DNA from: Candidatus Latescibacterota bacterium
GTDB taxonomy: Bacteria; Latescibacterota; UBA2968; UBA8231
Direction: 5' to 3'
Assembly: GCA_003529325.1 (NCBI GenBank)
Contig: DPVW01000462.1
Location: forward strand, 1 to 8,513
DNA: 8,513 bases
The notes beneath the pieces are model-generated. The model was given only the letters and a program-made list of their open reading frames with translations. It was not told the DNA's origin and ran no database searches. Position 1 is the stretch's first letter. Each line of letters opens with the position of its first letter. A program made the position numbers and the translations under genes. This document shows, piece by piece, positions 6,871 through 8,513 of this stretch.

Positions 6871-8048
6871 CGCAGGACTTCCCAGCCAAGGTTGAAGACC
6901 AGGTGACACTGGCAAACTGGCGGATCGCCCCACACAACGAATGGGCCTTCCACCACGTGCGGGAGATCGTGCCCTCTGCCAATATTGCGAATGATTCAAA
7001 TCGGGTCCGTGAACTCGATTTGGAGTTGATGGACTGGTCTGATCTTCGTTGGCAGAATGCAGACAGTAAAACAGGCCTGGATGCATTCCTGGAAGAAACC
7101 GCGACGGATGGATTTGTCGTCCTGCACCATGGCAAAATCGTGGCCGAACAGTACGATCACGGCATGACGGCACGCACACCGCACATCCTGATGTCCGTGT
7201 CAAAGTCGATGCTCGGATTGCTCGCAGGAATCCTCATCGACCAGGGAGTCTTGAAAGAGAAATCCCTCATCACCGACCATCTGCCTGAGTTGTCGGCGAC
7301 AGCCTACGCTGGGGCGACGATCCGGCACCTGCTGGACATGCGCGTCGGCGTTGAATTCAACGAAGACTATCTGATCACCTCGGGGCCGATCATCGACTAC
7401 CGCAAGGCGACCAATTGGAACCCGCTGGAAGCCGGGGATATGCCCGCTGACCTGCGCAGTTTTTTCGCCAGCCTCACGACGCCAGACGGGCCACACGAAG
7501 GTCGCTTCCACTACGTCTCACCCAACACGGACTTGCTCGCCTGGATCATCGAGCGCAGTGCCGGACGGCGCTATGCAGATCTGATGAGCGAATTGCTGTG
7601 GAAACCCTTGGGAGCCAGCACGGACGGCTATATCACCGTGGACCGACTCGGTGCACCCCGTGCCGCCGGGGGGATGTGTGTAACCACACGTGATCTGGCT
7701 CTCGTCGGTCAGCTCGTCGTCGACAAGGGCCGTCGTGGCGACAGACAGATCGTGCCGCAAGCCTGGATCGATGACATGCTGTCAGGCGGTGATGCCTCCG
7801 CGTGGAATGTGGGAGACTTCGCCGAAGATTTCCCGAACCTGCCCATGCGTTATCGCAGCAAGTGGTATGTCATCGATGGCGACAGACCATTGCTGTTCTG
7901 TCTGGGCATTCACGGCCAGTATCTGTTCGTTGACCGGAGTGCGGAGGTGGTCATCGCCAAGCAGTCCTCACGTGCGACGCCACTGGATGAAGCTGACGAG
8001 AGACAAGTCATTCAGGCGGCCATGGCAGTGCGGAACTACCTATCCTGA
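6867..8048 (+). CDS. beta-lactamase-fold serine hydrolase, NylB/class C-like
   Basis: This 393-residue protein of the beta-lactamase/transpeptidase-like family has nucleophile Ser110 and general base Lys113 in MSVSKSM (SxxK). Tyr216 lies in HYVSPNTDLLAW, the second motif, with Asn220. The third motif is GIHGQYLFVD (347-356) in place of the KTG box. These positions closely match 6-aminohexanoate-dimer hydrolase (NylB; Ser112, Lys115, Tyr215), whose relatives are esterases and amidases of broad specificity. No export signal is visible, which argues against a periplasmic antibiotic-resistance enzyme. The start at 6867 is chosen because it makes an ATGA overlap with the amidohydrolase stop; there is no Shine-Dalgarno sequence, so translation probably depends on coupling. 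The frame is open back to a GTG at 6717, but the added 50 residues lie wholly inside the amidohydrolase gene and look unrelated. It may cleave an ester or amide conjugate feeding the operon's pathway. Confidence 0.92.
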   Translation: MTQDFPAKVEDQVTLANWRIAPHNEWAFHHVREIVPSANIANDSNRVRELDLELMDWSDLRWQNADSKTGLDAFLEETATDGFVVLHHGKIVAEQYDHGMTARTPHILMSVSKSMLGLLAGILIDQGVLKEKSLITDHLPELSATAYAGATIRHLLDMRVGVEFNEDYLITSGPIIDYRKATNWNPLEAGDMPADLRSFFASLTTPDGPHEGRFHYVSPNTDLLAWIIERSAGRRYADLMSELLWKPLGASTDGYITVDRLGAPRAAGGMCVTTRDLALVGQLVVDKGRRGDRQIVPQAWIDDMLSGGDASAWNVGDFAEDFPNLPMRYRSKWYVIDGDRPLLFCLGIHGQYLFVDRSAEVVIAKQSSRATPLDEADERQVIQAAMAVRNYLS

Positions 8049-8065
8049 CGGAGAATTGAGCGACA

Positions 8066-8513
8066 ATGAAGATTACAGCGATCAAGACATTTATGGGAGT
8101 CTTTGGCAGCCGGCCACGCGGGCTGCTGAAGGTTGAGACCGACGAGGGCATCTACGGTTGGGGCGAGACCTATTCCATCGGCCCGGATTTGTCGATTGAG
8201 CCCATCGCCGACTACATCGCCAAGATGATCGTGGGTGAAGACCCCCGACGCATCGAATACATCATGATGAAGATCAATCAGCAGTATCGCTTCCCACCAG
8301 GCGGCGTCGGTCTCGCGGTCAGTTCGGCAGTCGATCACGCTCTGTGGGACATCAGCGGCAAGGCAGCGGGCCTTCCCGTCTACCAGTTGCTCGGCGGCAC
8401 GGTCCGCGATCGCGTTCGCGTGTACCAGGGCATTGGTGGTAAAGACGGCAAGCAAGTCGCAGAACATGGACAGGCGCTGAACGAGAAATTCGGCTTCACC
8501 GCCTTCAAGACCA
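8066..8513 (+). CDS. MR/MLE enolase-superfamily enzyme, 5' part only (cut by the window edge)
   Basis: Translation from the ATG at 8066-8068 stays open to the right edge (149 codons seen of a usual 370-400). It begins MKITAIKTF, continues through LLKVETDEGIYGWGE (21-35), the capping-domain strand typical of mandelate racemase-like proteins, and VDHALWDISGKAAGLPVYQL (20 residues), which enters the barrel, followed by LGGTVRDRVRVYQ. The metal and catalytic residues lie beyond the window, so dehydratase, racemase or epimerase cannot be distinguished. It starts 17 bases after the serine hydrolase stop, with GGAG at 8050-8053 as a somewhat distant ribosome-binding site, and is the fourth gene of the operon. 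It is a distant paralogue of the divergent enzyme at 3680-4841; the two share the fold landmarks but differ at most other positions. Confidence 0.92.
   Translation, partial: MKITAIKTFMGVFGSRPRGLLKVETDEGIYGWGETYSIGPDLSIEPIADYIAKMIVGEDPRRIEYIMMKINQQYRFPPGGVGLAVSSAVDHALWDISGKAAGLPVYQLLGGTVRDRVRVYQGIGGKDGKQVAEHGQALNEKFGFTAFKT

Noticed and set aside
6867..8048. Antibiotic-resistance beta-lactamase
   Set aside because: There is no export signal, the third motif is GIHGQ rather than KTG, and the motif spacing and operon context fit NylB/esterase-like hydrolases.

Overview
The window is gene-dense bacterial DNA, GC-rich by eye (roughly 60%). It carries eight protein-coding genes, the last of which runs off the right edge. 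I see no RNA genes, insertion sequences, phage genes or CRISPR arrays. The gene content is an Fe(II)/2-oxoglutarate dioxygenase, a neutral-ceramidase-fold protein, two enolase-superfamily (mandelate racemase/muconate lactonizing, MR/MLE) enzymes, a Gfo/Idh/MocA oxidoreductase, an amidohydrolase and a NylB-like serine hydrolase. This mix is typical of chromosomes of large-genome free-living or host-associated heterotrophs such as uncultured marine, soil or sponge lineages (Poribacteria-, Latescibacterota- or Planctomycetes-like). That assignment is an impression from gene content and cannot be proved from this sequence.

Layout. Bases 1-152 are non-coding and hold overlapping inverted repeats. 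A two-gene minus-strand unit follows: the dioxygenase (1007-2005) is upstream and a 275-residue protein of unknown family (153-980) is downstream. A 172-bp divergent spacer (2006-2177) contains a tandem 19-bp repeat. On its other side the plus-strand ceramidase-fold gene (2178-3671) ends 8 bp from the convergent end of a minus-strand galactonate-dehydratase-like gene (3680-4841), provided a one-base frameshift in the latter is corrected. That gene and a long plus-strand operon diverge from a gap of only 38 bp. The operon is the Gfo/Idh/MocA oxidoreductase (4880-5887), the amidohydrolase (5884-6870), the serine hydrolase (6867-8048) and a second MR/MLE enzyme (8066 to the edge). The first two junctions are 4-base ATGA overlaps, so translation is probably coupled.

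How the genes may work together (inference). A sugar dehydrogenase (Gfo/Idh/MocA), a hydrolase of the PF04909 amidohydrolase family that could act as a lactonase, and sugar-acid dehydratases (two MR/MLE enzymes) are the enzyme classes of an oxidative, non-phosphorylative route: sugar to lactone to aldonate to 2-keto-3-deoxy-aldonate. The NylB-like hydrolase may release the substrate from an ester or amide conjugate. No transporter, regulator or keto-deoxy acid aldolase is in the window, so the substrate is unknown. The most notable observations are the C-terminal frameshift in the galactonate-dehydratase-like gene, the ceramidase-fold protein that keeps its metal ligands but has lost the catalytic serine, the tandem 19-bp repeat between divergent genes, and the unknown gene paired with the dioxygenase.
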